A program made the position numbers and the translations under genes. Shown here piece after piece: positions 23,611 to 35,135 of a DNA stretch of 64,000 nt; position 1 is the stretch's first letter, and every line of letters starts with the position of its first letter. The DNA lies in assembly GCA_905116865.2 (NCBI GenBank), contig CAJHNH020000558.1, positions 1,215,114 to 1,279,113 of the forward strand, in the 5' to 3' direction. The notes under the pieces were generated by a model. The model made no database searches. It saw only the letters and a list, made by a program, of their open reading frames with translations, and was not told the origin of the DNA. This stretch comes from Candidula unifasciata. Lineage: Eukaryota > Mollusca > Gastropoda > Stylommatophora > Geomitridae.

Positions 23611-23934
23611 CAAATTTTTGGAGTGCAGGGTTGGTAATTATTTGTGTCGACACCTCGTGTCACGTGTTCCTTCAGTCATTTGTGATAAAGAAGTTCTTCC
23701 ACGTCATGATCCCAGACTGTCCAATTTCTTCTGATTTGGGTTCACTCTGCATCTATTCCCTTTCAGCTTTTGCAATATCATAACCTATTTCAGTTTATCC
23801 CTTACCACGATATGCTTAGATCATACAATGAATGTGTAATGAATTTAGTCAGTGTGATGTATGTTTACAATTTAGCTATACAGCACAGCTAAATGAAAAA
23901 AAAAAAAATTCCCATTTGTTTCAAGGTGACTCAT

Positions 23935-24100
23935 ACTTGGCAGTGACGAGGCGGACACAGAAGGTTGACGAATTTATCAGCCTTTTAAAAACAGCATTTG
24001 TGATTTAAGTCCAAATGTTTATTAGAGACCCCTACAAAAACAGTAGCCATAATGAATCAGAAAAGTGTGCATATAAATTAGAACACATAGTAAACTGTAC
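23935..24100. repeat. Repeat J-related tail
   Basis: tcagaaaagtgtgcatataa and attagaacacatag match the end of the copy at 19195. Confidence 0.4.
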
Positions 24101-24109
24101 TGTGGTGAT

Positions 24110-24290
24110 AGAGATACTGATATAACAGCACTCATTTTATTCCCATAAGCGCTCCATCGCCCACATCAGTAGCCATGGAAATTCTAGTATCATTGGGTCC
24201 AGGAGAAGTTTGATTATATGTCCGTCTTGTCTTTCCTCTAAGCTTGAGTGTTGAGCAGACAGTTTGATCTCTTCCCGTGAATCCATTCTG
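24110..24290 (-). mobile_element. LINE-T 3' module, diverged
   Basis: tattcccataagcgctccat and gtctttcctctaagcttgag match the family with more changes. Confidence 0.45.
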
Positions 24291-24427
24291 TCCAGAACGT
24301 GTGATGATCACATAAGTTATTCAAGGGGTACCCAGACTGAGACAGATCTACCCAGTAAGAGAGCGACTGACGAATGCAATTGTATTTGAAGTAAAGGTCT
24401 TATCCCCCCCCCCCTCCCCCTCTCTTC

Positions 24428-24680
24428 TGGAGCCGCCGTGATGTATCAGCTAGACGATCCCTTGCGGATCCGAAGATCGTGGGTTTGAATCCGAATGGAG
24501 CTGGAAATTTAAAAAAAAAGTGCCACCAGCCTTAAATTGGTACTAAGAAAAGTCATGGAAAGAAAAGGCGGCTGGTGTGATGTTGATCACATCACTCACC
24601 TAGTGAGGATTGGTCTATAAATTGTAGGCCTAACATTATATATACAATACTCCTTAATGTGCGGAAAAAGGATCCTTTAC
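24428..24680 (+). mobile_element. SINE-A copy, full length
   Basis: gccgccgtgatgtatcagct as head, atcgtgggtttgaatccgaa as B box, and tcactcacctagtgaggatt in the body. Confidence 0.75.
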
Positions 24681-24724
24681 TTTTCTTACATTTTTGTCCA
24701 CGGTTTATCAAACTCTTGGAATCA

Positions 24725-25525
24725 GGTACTGTCCCCGCATTTGCATACACCAATCGTCACTCACAGTGTAATATGTTTGATATCACCGCACATCTGCATA
24801 AGCCAATCGACATTCACAGTGTAATATGTTTGATATCCCCGCATTTGTTCGAAATCACCCCAAATCTGCATACACCAAATTACACTTACAGTGTAATTTG
24901 TTTGATAGCAAACCAAATCTGCATACACCAATAGACACTCACAGTGTAATATGTTTGAAATACCCCACATTTGCATACACCAATCGACACTCACAGTGTA
25001 ATATGTTCGATATTACCCCACATCTGCATACACCAATTGGCACTTACAGTGTAATATGTTTGATATCACCCTACATCTGCACACACCAATTGACACTTAC
25101 AGTGTAATATGTTTGATATCACCCTACATATGCATTCACCAATCGGTACTTACAGTGTAATATGTTTGATATCACCCAACATCTGCATTAACCAATCGGC
25201 ACTTACAGTGTAATATGTTTGATATCACCCCACATCTGCACACACCAATGACACTCACATTGTAATATGTTCGATATCACACCACATCTGCAAACACCAA
25301 TAGACACTCACAGTGTAATATGTTTGAAATACCCCACATTTGCATACACCAATCGACACTCACAGTGTAATATGTTCGATATCACCCCACATCTGCACAC
25401 ACCAGTCGACACTCGCAGTGTAATATGTTCGATATCGCCCCCAGATTTTCATAAACTAGTCGACACTCGCAGTGTAATATGTTTAGATATAACCCTAAAT
25501 TTTCATACACCAATCTCCCCTTACA
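24725..25525 (+). repeat. 53-bp tandem array, about 15 copies
   Basis: Unit built on cacagtgtaatatgtttgat plus atcaccccacatctgcatac and accaatcgacact. Units vary in length and by substitutions; the last units are the most diverged. It ends about 430 bp before the start exon of the host gene. Confidence 0.93.
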
Positions 25526-25544
25526 TTGTAATTTTTTTGTAAAG

Positions 25545-25745
25545 TGTGAAAGCTAAACGTTATTAGTCACTACCAAACACTACAACTCTAGCTGCGTCCG
25601 CATACTTTCGACAGTCAAGCGACGAGGAAAGAATTATCTTGTGATACCCTCTCTAATGTAGCGGTTGCCTGCTAATGCTTACTCAAGCGAATTGATGACG
25701 TCTCGCCACTGCCAGTACACAAAGGGCAGCAGACACTTTCTTTCT
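25545..25745. repeat. Repeat F copy just upstream of exon 1
   Basis: caagcgacgaggaaagaatt then gtgataccctctctaatgta. It occupies part of the likely promoter side of the host gene. Confidence 0.55.
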
Positions 25746-25951
25746 TATTCTCCACCAGTTTCACTCTAAGACACAATCAGTGAAGATGTCAACGATCTCA
25801 AGTTAGTCGCTGCTTATATTAAATATACCAAGCATGACGTCTGAAATAGTAAAATGATGCAAGAATTTATAAAGTTGAATATTCTTTACACGTTTCAATG
25901 ACCTATGTACTTTTGGCTACATTATTTTAAAATGTCAACCTTTGACTCCAG

Positions 25952-26057
25952 GTGTCATGGCCGATGAGTCACGGACAGCTTTGATTGCATCCGGATGTGT
26001 CGCTGGCGGAGTCCTGATCGTTGCAATAGCCGTCGGCGTTGGCTATGGTGTCCTTCG
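25952..26057 (+). CDS. Exon 1: start codon and transmembrane helix
   Basis: The ATG is at 25957 in context gtcATGG (G at +4 is favourable). It encodes MADESRTALIAS followed by a glycine- and valine-rich hydrophobic run to residue 33, then R34 split across the junction. The helix has GxxxG spacing (G13/G17 and G27/G31), a pattern often linked to helix packing. There is no cleavable-signal layout: only about seven residues precede the helix, so a type III signal anchor is likely. The exon ends at 26057 before gtaagg. An AG at 25950-25951 could be the 3' splice site of a 5'UTR intron, but its pyrimidine tract is weak, so transcription may instead start nearby. Five bases of possible 5'UTR (25952-25956) are included. 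Confidence 0.8.
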
Positions 26058-26224
26058 GTAAGGATGTATGTCATTTGTCACGCCATGTTTGTCCTGTACT
26101 ACATTATCACCGATATCACCAATGAATCACATCCGTTCTCACTATGCTTATTCTTCGAAGGCTGGGATGGCTTGAACACTCTCGGAGGATTTGGGGTGGT
26201 AAAATGCCTTAGGATATTCTGTGT

Positions 26225-26825
26225 CTTTAATTCAACATCATCATGTAGCAGGTCCTTTGCAGAACGTCGCTCTCATCACAGTCTGCCTGAAAAAAAAAAC
26301 TCGGTCTCTCGCCAGTTCTCTCGCCTCATGCACTTTCACACTCAAGGAGTCACTTACATCCTGTGCCCATCTTTGTGTCGGCCGGCCCCTACCCCTCCTT
26401 CGTGGTACCATGCCTTCTACTATAATTTGTTCCAATCCGTCGTGGCGCCTGATATGACCAAAATATTTCAGCTTTCGAGAAAGGATGCTGTTTATTAGCC
26501 AATCTTCCTTGATGTTCAGATCTTTTAAGGTGTCAGTATTTCTCATCTTCTTTGTCCAAGATATTCTGAGAATGTTTCTATAGCATTTCAGCTCAAAAGC
26601 CCCTATTCTCTTTCTTAAGGACTGAGAGAAAGTCCACGACTCACATCCGTATGTAGCCACAGGGAAGATGCATGCTCTCAAAATTCTAATTTTTATCTCC
26701 TTGCTGGCGCTTAACAATAGACTTTTAAGGCTGTTAAATCTTGTGTCTTTAATTACAGATGTGTAAAATATGCCGAGGTCAGCTAGGAAGGATGTAAACT
26801 GTGTGAAGGCGGGGAATGACATGTA
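26225..26825 (-). pseudogene. LINE reverse transcriptase C-terminal fragment (LINE-X)
   Basis: The minus strand is open for 193 codons. It carries the familiar end region of many LINE polyproteins: YGCESWTFSQSLRKRI, ISWTKKMRNTD, LKYFGHIRRHDGL and RRRGRGRPTQRWAQD. The catalytic RT motifs are upstream and missing. It sits in intron 1, antisense to the host gene, and the first 20 or so residues may be flanking sequence. Confidence 0.8.
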
Positions 26826-27111
26826 TTGCGTTGGATTCGTGGGAAAAGGATGATATGGATCGCACTGCTTGGAGGGGGAAATTTGGAAGGTAATAGGGAC
26901 AAAGGAGAAAAGGACTGCAAACTGCTGAGGGTATGAGAAAAAAACATAACAAATGAATGTGATGAAAACAGTAATCCTGAATTCTCAGTTACTGTGGAAG
27001 ATTCTTCTGAAGTGGAGCTGATCCTGCTAAAGACACTCGACCAGCCAAGGGCTGATATGCGTTATTGGAAAGTAAATTAAAAATCTTCAAGTTTAACCAA
27101 CAACCCCTTAG

Positions 27112-27312
27112 GGGGAGTGTTAGGTTATAATTGTGAGTAAGTTATGTGCGCCACATAAAATGGCTAAGCATTGCACACCTCAGAGATCCATAAAAAAGAC
27201 TCCTGCAGTATTGATTAGATCAAAGGATACATCTCCAAATACAGTCCCGACCAGTGACAAAGTCGTCTACCGGCGAGCCAATAGGCGACCCCGTCACCGA
27301 TGTGTGATAGGT
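27112..27312 (-). repeat. Repeat K copy in intron 1
   Basis: The minus strand has gctcgccggtagacgacttt, then ttttatgtggcgcacataac, matching 54690-54870. Confidence 0.6.
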
Positions 27313-27439
27313 TGATATTTCTTTGTCTAACCGTATAGCACAACTGGACACTATGATCTCGAAAGAGTGAAAGCATTTCAGCAAACTCCCAATATTTCGC
27401 GTTTTACTCCAAGGTTCCTCTACTAATTTTTCCCATGTG

Positions 27440-27600
27440 GAGTTGGCTATAACGTCTCCTATCTCGGCCTGAAAGGCTGCTGCATCAGAAGACTGATCAT
27501 GCACTGGAGTGTCCGATGTGCAGTGACATCGACTGTGATAACAAAACGTTACATGAGCATTGCATGATTGTTAGGAGGACTGTGGGTCTGAAGACAAAAA
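27440..27600 (+). mobile_element. Second I-type LINE fragment, C-terminal end
   Basis: Reads ECPMCSDIDCDNKTLHEHC around 27503-27560, nearly the same as CPMCSDVDCDNKTQ at the end of the element at 28776-31756. Sequence just upstream (LLHQKTDHA) also parallels LLLRRTAHA there. It is a different, older copy, truncated at the 5' side, and it keeps the extra H-x-x-x-C residues missing from the larger copy. Confidence 0.65.
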
Positions 27601-27784
27601 TCCAAACTTTGGTTCCTGCAACCCACACGATGAGTCTCAGTATTGTGTGCGTTGACTTTCATAAATGGCAGCAGAAATGGACGGTAAACTCCTTCTTGAT
27701 CTTTTGCAGTTTCGTCTTAAAGCATGGGTTCGTTAGACACTTGTCCGGCTGTCCACGAGCAATAGTATCCACCATTTACATTTC

Positions 27785-28035
27785 ATACGCTCACGAATCG
27801 GAAGGTCGATAGTTCGGGTCCTGAAAAAGCCGGAATTTTTTTCAAAAATGACCTTGGCTATCAGGTCGACCCAGCCTTGAGTGGGTACCAGGTGACGTCT
27901 GTGAAGTAAAGCGGCCGGCGTGATGCTGACTACATCACTCACCAAGTGCCGATTGATCTATAAAATATAGATCCAGCCCTGTATGCACAATACTCATAAG
28001 GGCGTGGAAAAGGGGTCCGTAACTTTACTATTTAC
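27785..28035 (+). mobile_element. SINE-A copy in intron 1
   Basis: aggtcgatagttcgggtcct as B-box region, aggtcgacccagccttgagt, then accaagtgccgattgatcta. Confidence 0.75.
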
Positions 28036-28762
28036 ATTTCATTCCTGTGAGTGTTTGTCGAATGGGGCCCCCAACAGACTGGTTTGCCCAGGTACCGAAA
28101 GTGCCATTAAGACGGCTCCCACTTTATCTAGTCATCAGTCGATTGGTTGTCTAGCCTTCTTTAAACGGGACCCATAAATGACGTTTATATTCAAAAGACC
28201 TTAGTTCAAGCATGTAAACTCTCGTCTTACACTCAAGACTTCCAACAGCTTATCCTTCACACACCAGTGTATTCTTTGTATAATTTGTAATGCCTGTTTA
28301 GTTGATTTTGCATTGCACATGATGCGTTTGCGCCTTGAGTATGTCGATCATACCTCGATAGTTGGTGATCGATGAAGAACAGATTGGACAGGCTACTTTA
28401 TAAGGAGATTATTATGTAAGGTTAAAACTTCTTTTTCTCTTACTCCTTGTATCTCTTTTAACCTTAGGATCATTTGTGTGGTCTTTATAATAAGTTGTTT
28501 TAGTTGGTCTTCTTTTCTTTAAGGTTGATGTTTATGGTTTCGTTCAATATTTTGCCTGGTTTTCCCCACTTCGCCCGTAGCTCTTTAATAACGGAATGAC
28601 TGTTTTAGTCTTATACTTGTAAATTTTTATGTGTGTAAAAGGAAATATCTGCTCATGTTACGAGTACATCTTCACTGTTCAGCTTCGTCGTCTTATTATT
28701 TATAGTAAGGTTGCATGTATGACACTGGAAGCAAACAGCTAAATTTCTAACAATACCACAAA
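28036..28762. other. Intron 1 sequence, nothing recognised
   Basis: AT-rich intron between SINE-A and the I-type element. Confidence 0.45.
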
Positions 28763-28775
28763 ATTATAGAACAGT
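28763..28775 (+). repeat. Target-site duplication, 5' copy
   Basis: ATTATAGAACAGT, identical over 13 bp to 31757-31769. Flanking bases differ on both sides. Confidence 0.85.
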
Positions 28776-31298
28776 GGGAACATTTTTGTCAAGAAATAGG
28801 TTACGAAAAATCTCTCAGAAAGTTCTGGCGGCTCCACCAAAAGATGAACGGAGGCAAACAAACCTCTGTTATGCCCGAGCTAAAGATGGACAACGGGGTG
28901 GTGTTAAAATCGGATAAAGACAAAGGGGAGGCTATCCTGCACAGATTTCTCCTGCAGACGGAAAAGAAAGACAGGGAAGATAGGGAGCAGATGAAACAGA
29001 ATTTACATGATATCCAGATGGCTGAAATCGAGGAAGACGATGATACAGTATACATCTCAACGGACTGCATCAAAGCAACACTGAAGACCTGTCCAGACAC
29101 AGCTCCAGGTCCTGATGGCATTAGATACAGCGACTTCAAAAGCCTCGATATGACAGATATGGATGAACTATCCACAATTTTTAACAACACCATGAAAACT
29201 GGCATTATTCCTTATGACTGGCTCCACGGCTATCTCAGACCAGTTCCTAAGCCAGGAAAAGACCACACGAGAATAAATGGCTATAGGATCATAACACTTC
29301 AGAACATGGTAGGAAAACTCATCGAAAAAATCGTTGCCAGAACGTTAACCCAAAAATTAGTCGGGTGGTCTATTCCCCGCTACACTAGGTGGTTACCGAC
29401 CAGGAAGAGATACATGGTGCAATGCTGCAGTATTTGCTTACGACACATATGAGGGTTTCCAGGAGGGAATGGAAACTGCTGCAGCCGCTATTGACTTAGA
29501 ATATGCGTACAACAGCGTCCTATACAACATGCTCATCAGACTGCTGTTGGATATGCAGATAGAGACAAAGTTGGTCAACTGGATCGCAGCAACGTTTTTT
29601 GAAAGAACAGTGTCGCTTCGATGTGGTAAATGGGCATCCGAACCTCAACAAGTCCTAATGGGTCTGCCACAGGGATCACCACTGTCGCCTGTGCTCTTCA
29701 ATGTGTACACAGCAGGAGTCACTAGTGCACAACGCGTAGGTCTAGGTAGAACAATGTCGTATGCAGATGATATTCTTGTTTACCGTCGAGGTAAAAACAG
29801 GCAGGAAATTACAACCACACTACAACACGAACTGGACAGACTTAGTGAGTGGTGCCAGGAATCAAGAGCTCAAGTGAACCCGTCCAAAGCCTCCTTAACA
29901 TGGTTCTCTCTAAATACTCACATCGTCAATACACCAACGCCAGTCGTAAGCATATGTGGTGTGGACATCGAGAGAACGGACACCATGAAATACCTGGGTA
30001 TGACATTTGACAGATGCTTGTCATACAAATGCCACGTAGATAACGTCATACTTAGAGCCAGAAAAGGTCTGACAGCACTCAAGGTGCTAGCAGCAGCTGA
30101 TATTGAACAACGCCTACTTTTCCTTCTCTATCAAGGGCTTGTGCTTAGCGTCATCGACTATGGTCTTGGCCTCCTCACTGTCAGCAAAACCCAGCTAGAA
30201 AGAGTGGACCGAGTACAAAATGAGGCCATGAGACTTATACTCGGCTGCACAAAAGACACCTCCTGCAACGCCATGCGTTATGTCCTGGGTTTGCCGACGA
30301 TGACTAGCAGATACAAAGTGGCACAAGTCAAGGCTTACATGAGGTTATCGGCAGACGCTAACCACCCATTGCACAAAGCTATATACGACACAAAAGGAAC
30401 GCGTCTCAAAAGAGGCTGCTCTTGGATGGCAAAGGCTGAGAATTTGATCCAGCAGGTATGTGACCTACGCGTTATCAGGCACGGAAAAGAATGGATGAAT
30501 ACACCAGTAGACATGCATGGCATCTCTAAGGTTGTCATCACACTAGGAAGGTACTGTCGGGATCAGATTCCTGCGGCCATAGACACAGAAGTAAGGGTAC
30601 TGATAGATCAGCATTCAGACCCAGAAGATATCATCATCTACACAGATGGGTCCGTGAAGCGCGGATCAAGGTCAGCATGGGCATACACAGCGCAAAGAAG
30701 GGGGAAAACAATACATGAGGACAGCGGCGCTTACCAGACAACCACGTCAAGCATGACCATGGAAATAGCCACTGCTTCTAGAGCTTTAGCGTGGGTATCC
30801 GAGCAAACCGCCACACAAGCAGTAATTGTCTCAGACTCAATGAATATGCTTCAGAAAATAGCAACAGGCAGTATGCGCTCTGAATGGATAGAAAGCATTC
30901 GGAAATCGCACTTAACTTCCGTAACCTGGATCTACACACCGGGTCATGCGGGCGTAAAGGGAAATGAGCGAGCGGACCAACTGGCAAGCACAGCACTAAT
31001 GATTGCGGGAAAAAGCATGGACAGAGCAGATATCGTTAACGCTGTACGTACTGGGCTAGTGGATAATATCGAATCCCTGACACTAACACGATTGCGTGAC
31101 ATGGGAGTTAAGCATGGTGAAGCACGTCTTTGCCGTCTGCGAGGCCGAGAAAGGAGACAATATAACCAGCTTCTCATGGGGACAATTAGTAGAAGTACTT
31201 TGGAGTGGCTGCTGCTTCGGAGGACTGCGCACGCATGGGTATGCCCAATGTGCAGTGACGTCGATTGTGATAACAAAACACAAAATAACATTTTGTAG
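28776..31298 (+). pseudogene. ORF2 remnant of the I-type element: reverse transcriptase plus RNase H, one frameshift
   Basis: Coding begins at the truncation point in the frame of the ATG at 28844 (WRLHQKMNGG). It passes through TAPGPDGIRYSDF and RPVPKPGKD, then loses frame between about 29345 and 29390. From about 29388 the other frame carries GGYRPGRDTWCNAA into the long open segment ending at 31298. A single small indel explains the break; no other stops occur over about 2.5 kb. Catalytic Asp residues of RT and the D-E-D-H/D set of RNase H are all visible. Few lesions suggest a fairly recent insertion, but without endonuclease it is not autonomous. Confidence 0.88.
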
Positions 31299-31756
31299 GA
31301 AGTCGGCATTCCGAAACCAAAGTTCAAGGTGTCTCCTTCGTGCCAAAGAACTGCATGGCTGTTGGGTGAACAGTCGTTAACGAAGGCAGTCAGGTCGTTG
31401 TAGGGGCGACGCCTGCTGGTGGATGTAATGTCCTAAGTCCCTTTTCCAGCTAATAGTGAGGGTACTGCTGGGGTGACCATTTGTTAACCCCTCACATAAT
31501 GCTTCAAGTCACAGTGGACGCTAGGCACGGCCACTTTTTTTTTTTTTTTAAAGCCGTGGCAGTTCTGCCAGGCGGTGGCCGTTGCATTTTTGCTCCATTT
31601 GTAGACTGGAAGGATATAGTTTCGTCACCCAGCTTCTGAGTTGAGTGCATGGTGTGACACTGTGAGCTACGAGTGTTTTTCGTTGGCACAGGAGAGGAGC
31701 AACAATGGGGTGACCCGTTTGCTATGATGCTGAAACTAGGATTACCAGATTACCAG
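28776..31756 (+). mobile_element. I-type non-LTR retrotransposon, 5'-truncated, with exact borders
   Basis: A perfect 13-bp direct repeat ATTATAGAACAGT flanks the element (28763-28775 and 31757-31769), the target-site duplication expected of a LINE insertion. Inside is the 3' part of ORF2: a reverse transcriptase with the YRPGRDTW region, motif A IDLEYAYN, GLPQGSPLSP and YADD (29760-29771), then an RNase H domain with YTDGS, MEIATA, SDSMN and PGHAGVKGNERAD, then a CPMCSDVDC cysteine motif, stop at 31298. The 3'UTR ends in a short tandem tail (GATTACCA twice). RT followed by RNase H is typical of the I superfamily (I, Nimb, Ingi and relatives). The endonuclease and ORF1 are missing. It lies in intron 1 in the same orientation as the host gene. 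Confidence 0.9.
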
Positions 31757-31769
31757 ATTATAGAACAGT
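31757..31769 (+). repeat. Target-site duplication, 3' copy
   Basis: ATTATAGAACAGT, directly after the GATTACCA tail of the I-type element. Confidence 0.85.
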
Positions 31770-32329
31770 ACGACACATTTCTAAAGCGACCCCATTCAAA
31801 TGCTCTGCGCCAGAACTCTAAATCAATACTGTAAAAGTACGCGGCCGTTACCCATACAAATACGCCTCCTTAGTTTTGCATGTTTACAACTGTGTTTCAG
31901 CATAGTAAAATATGTGCCAATAATGATCTTGTTTTGAAGGAAGTATGGCTCAAAATGCAATTTTACCCTGTCAATACAACACCCAGGAAGTGCGTCACAC
32001 AAGTACCAGAACGAGACCGCAGATATTCGTTCCACTGAATCGTAATATCAGATCCTTTCGAATTATGAATCAATAATTTATTGAGACAAAAGCATTTCAA
32101 AAACGCTTTCTGTATCAGTGATAGTCCTACTGTACTTTCTACAAGGAACTGGCACAGTATACCCACCCCTCTTATAGCTATAAATCAGACTTTTATCTGA
32201 TAAAGATTCACTATTCTTAAGATTTTCTACACCACAGTATTTTACTACAGTTCCCGCATGTTGTGGCGACCACCAAACGATTACTTTTCTTCATAACTTC
32301 AATGAATATGTGTTTTCTGATGATCTTAG
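31770..32329. other. Intron 1 sequence, nothing recognised
   Basis: Continues the pre-insertion site of the I-type element; no coding signal. Confidence 0.45.
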
Positions 32330-32394
32330 GCGAACCCTGTAAAAGGAGGGTTCGACCCACAAAAGGGTCGGGACCGACAGGTTGAGAACTGCTG
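32330..32394. mobile_element. hAT-like right end fragment
   Basis: Holds gggtcgggaccgacaggttg then agaactgctg, the inverse of a CAG-xGGTTCTCAACCTG terminus, and a dyad around ggttcgaccc/gggtcgggacc. The left end was not found. It lies 190 bp before exon 2. Confidence 0.4.
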
Positions 32395-32442
32395 TTCTAC
32401 ACAATTCTAAAACTGTCTTTTCTTGTCCCTATCTTACTCCTT

Positions 32443-32461
32443 GGGGGGGGGGGGGGGGGGA
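32443..32461 (+). repeat. Poly-G tract
   Basis: About 18 consecutive G, 125 bp before exon 2. Confidence 0.9.
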
Positions 32462-32585
32462 CGAAGGGGTCGACAAAGAGCCCAACACAGTCACGCCATT
32501 AAAAACAAACGGATTTAAGACGAAGAACATAATAAAGACGATAGATAAAAAACAGCTAACTTCTTACTACCTTTCCTCCATCCAG

Positions 32586-32935
32586 ATACTTCCACAGCAA
32601 AGAGAAGAAAGCATTGCAAGAGAACTACAATAGAGAACCAGTGATTGGCCAGTTTTATCCTCCAGAAAAAGTCCCAAGTCATTCCAGCTCTGTCTTGAAC
32701 TTAATTGAAGACTCGAGAAGACAGCCCAGAAGTCTTGGCGCCAAGGCCTTCACTCAGCACGCAGCCAACACAAGACACAGACCACCAGTGGCGTTCTACA
32801 CTGTCCGTGCAGACCCTCGAATGGTTCCAGAACTGCCTGGCGTCATGCACATGGGGCCCCCGATGTACGCGAGGCCCCCTCCAATAGGGCGGCCGGTGAT
32901 ATTTCTGGACAGAAATGGGCCACACAGACAACTAA
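32586..32935 (+). CDS. Exon 2: juxtamembrane basic and proline-rich cytoplasmic segment (residues 35-150)
   Basis: A strong acceptor (ctacctttcctccatccag) precedes 32586, and the donor gtaagt starts at 32936. Joined to exon 1, codon 34 becomes CGA and the frame stays open through YFHSKEKKALQENYNREPV and on to a proline-rich end with PPMYARPPPIGRP. The basic cluster straight after the helix (R34, K39, K41, K42) supports cytoplasmic placement. The middle has RRQPR and RHRPP motifs and no predicted fold that I can name. If intron 2 is retained, translation adds only Ser-Lys before a TGA ending at 32943, giving 152 residues. Confidence 0.82.
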
Positions 32936-33066
32936 GTAAGTGACTTGAGTTTAAGCATCAGAAAAAAATTTCCTGATTTTAACCCAGTGGTTGTTAACTT
33001 TGAATAGTTCAGACTAATGACTGAAATGTGTTCCGTTGTTCAAAATAGCTGGGTTTTGTGTGTGTT

Positions 33067-33069
<3 letters not shown>

Positions 33070-33097
<28 letters not shown>

Positions 33098-33118
33098 GGG
33101 CAGGGTGGGGGGTGGGGT
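33070..33118 (+). repeat. Poly-T then poly-G tract
   Basis: About 12 T then about 24 G, just inside intron 2. Confidence 0.9.
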
Positions 33119-33394
33119 TAGAATTATAAATAACATAAAAAGGGATACATTAAAAAAAATAAACCTAACCTTCTTCTATCATGATAATGTATTCTTTTTC
33201 CTCCTCTCCCTCATAGTCGTTATCGTTATCTTCTTCTTTCTTCTCCTTATTCTTCAAAAATCAACATTTGCTTTCACGAGCGGGACTGGGCTTTTAATTA
33301 TTGTCGTCACTGATTCTGCACAGTTTACACTGAATGATCGCTCTGTTAGGGTCAATCAGAAGCATACCACTTCCAATCCTTTTCAGGACGAAAT

Positions 33395-33600
33395 TTTTCC
33401 TTTTTTGAAGCCCTGCTCTGGCTCTTACCAGGGGCGGCAATATAACCTGGCAATAAATATGGCCTAGAGGCTGCACGCGGTTTCTGGGACCTCTCCACGG
33501 TGATCTTCACCCACATGGTGGCACATTGTGTCATCGGGTGTTTATCGCTTGTGTGATGTACTGGTGGGGTAGAAAGTCAGTCAGTCAATCAGAAGCGTTT
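33395..33600 (-). repeat. Repeat L, single copy
   Basis: Plus strand ttttgaagccctgctctggc through ggtttctgggacctctccac to gtcagtcagtcaatcag, the inverse of the copies at 57405. In intron 2. Confidence 0.7.
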
Positions 33601-33994
33601 GCCGAATGTGTGCTATGAGTTTCTAACAGTCTGATCTGAGTTTGAAACTTCTTGTATTTCCGTTTCTTGTTAAGCTTGTTAATTCTGTCATTTAGGGGCC
33701 TCTGATTTTCATGCCCCCCCCCTCCCCTCCCCCACATTTAATGTTTATAGATTGTTGTAAGCGTGTCTTTTAATGTTCAAAGCATTATGACCTATGTGAC
33801 TGCAAGATGTTCTCTCTAGCCTTTGCAATCTTATTTGCCTTTTCGTTTCCATGTCTAGAACTGCTTTTATGGTTAGTCTTCTCTTGTGATTTTTCATATA
33901 TGCTGTTGTCCTGCTTGGAGCATGGCATTGACTGGGGCGGAAAGGGGAGGGGGGACACTACAAATTTATGAATACAGCAGGGTTTGTTCATCTT

Positions 33995-34066
33995 CTTCTT
34001 CTTAAGTATTCCGAGCACTTGAGGTTCATTGCTGCAGATATCTCCCGTCTCCATTCATCAGGGTTT
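33995..34066 (-). mobile_element. LINE-H 3' end, short copy
   Basis: cttcttcttcttaagtattc then the LINE-H terminal sequence. Only about 70 bp remain; severely 5'-truncated, in intron 2. Confidence 0.5.
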
Positions 34067-34499
34067 AGTTGGTTACATCAAATATAATATATAGCCGAAT
34101 CTATTCATTTACAACCAGTCTGTACGTGGCAGCTTCTACAGTTTAGAGACCACTGAAGTAACATAATAATCATGGTTGAACATGTTAAACACATTCACAT
34201 TCACGGGCCATTAATCACTATAATGTTATGGAGCGAAGCTTAAACTCTGCTAGTGAAGTCTTTATGGATCAATCTGTTTGACTCTAAAAGTCTTGGGTTC
34301 GTTTCACTGGCTGTGTCTTTCGGCTTACAAATGCTGTTGTTAAGGATACGTTTGGGGATCGTCACTGGAGCCACGGAATTCATCATCTGGACTTTTAACT
34401 GTTTTGATTCTTCTAATGTCCCTTACTTAATGAGAGCCACGGAAGCATTACGACTAGTGTCATAGCTTCCAACAAGAACAATAACAATAACTATGGTCT

Positions 34500-34685
34500 G
34501 AGTTCATTCCCCACTGGGCTCTAGGCTCGAGGAAGCCTCATTGCAAGACCAACCCACACTGGACTACAGGTTACTTCGCAACCGTTTTGTGGTCCCCCCG
34601 TATAACTGTGCTACATTGCTATACGGTTGAACTGGGTTTATGCGTTTTGTACCTGTTTGATTCTCATCCTTAAGATATAACTCAT
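34500..34685. repeat. Repeat M copy in intron 2
   Basis: cacactggactacaggttac then gtacctgtttgattctcatc match 41225-41370. Confidence 0.55.
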
Positions 34686-34825
34686 TTAAAAAAGGGCCTC
34701 GTGAAATTGATAATGCATAATATTTATGATCTTCTAAAAATGTTTTTGGAACAGAAAGACAACTGTCATAGTAATAAGCAATCCCAACTCATCATACGTT
34801 AGCTTTTATAAAATATATTTACAGT

Positions 34826-35062
34826 CGGCATCTGTCGCTTAGATGTTACAACCGCGCTTTGTAATACCGATGTGCCGGGTACATCCCAGCTGCCTTGAAT
34901 TTGGCAGCAAACAGCCTTGCGTTGGTTTCAACAGTGGTTTCAAGAGATGACCGCCCAGACAGCAGCAGAAAACTACTAAAAATAAAATTGCCAAGTACAG
35001 TCACAACCAGCCAAAACATGCCGGAGTTGGTTCTGCAGCTTTCTTGTACAGGATAGGCAACA
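34826..35062 (+). mobile_element. SINE-B copy in intron 2
   Basis: cgctttgtaataccgatgtg, ccgggtacatcccagctg and gcgttggtttcaacagtggt. It ends 73 bp before exon 2b. Confidence 0.7.
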
Positions 35063-35135
35063 CATTTAAAACAAAAAAGGTTTCTACACACTGTTGTTTC
35101 AGAATTTGGATCTAATTATGTTCTCATTTCTTTAG

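Noticed and set aside
22923..23783. 286-codon frame rich in Phe, Leu, Ser and Thr
   Set aside because: Produced by CTT, ATT and mixed trinucleotide arrays.
24725..25525. CRISPR-like array (regular units)
   Set aside because: Contiguous 53-bp tandem repeats without unique spacers, in a eukaryotic setting.
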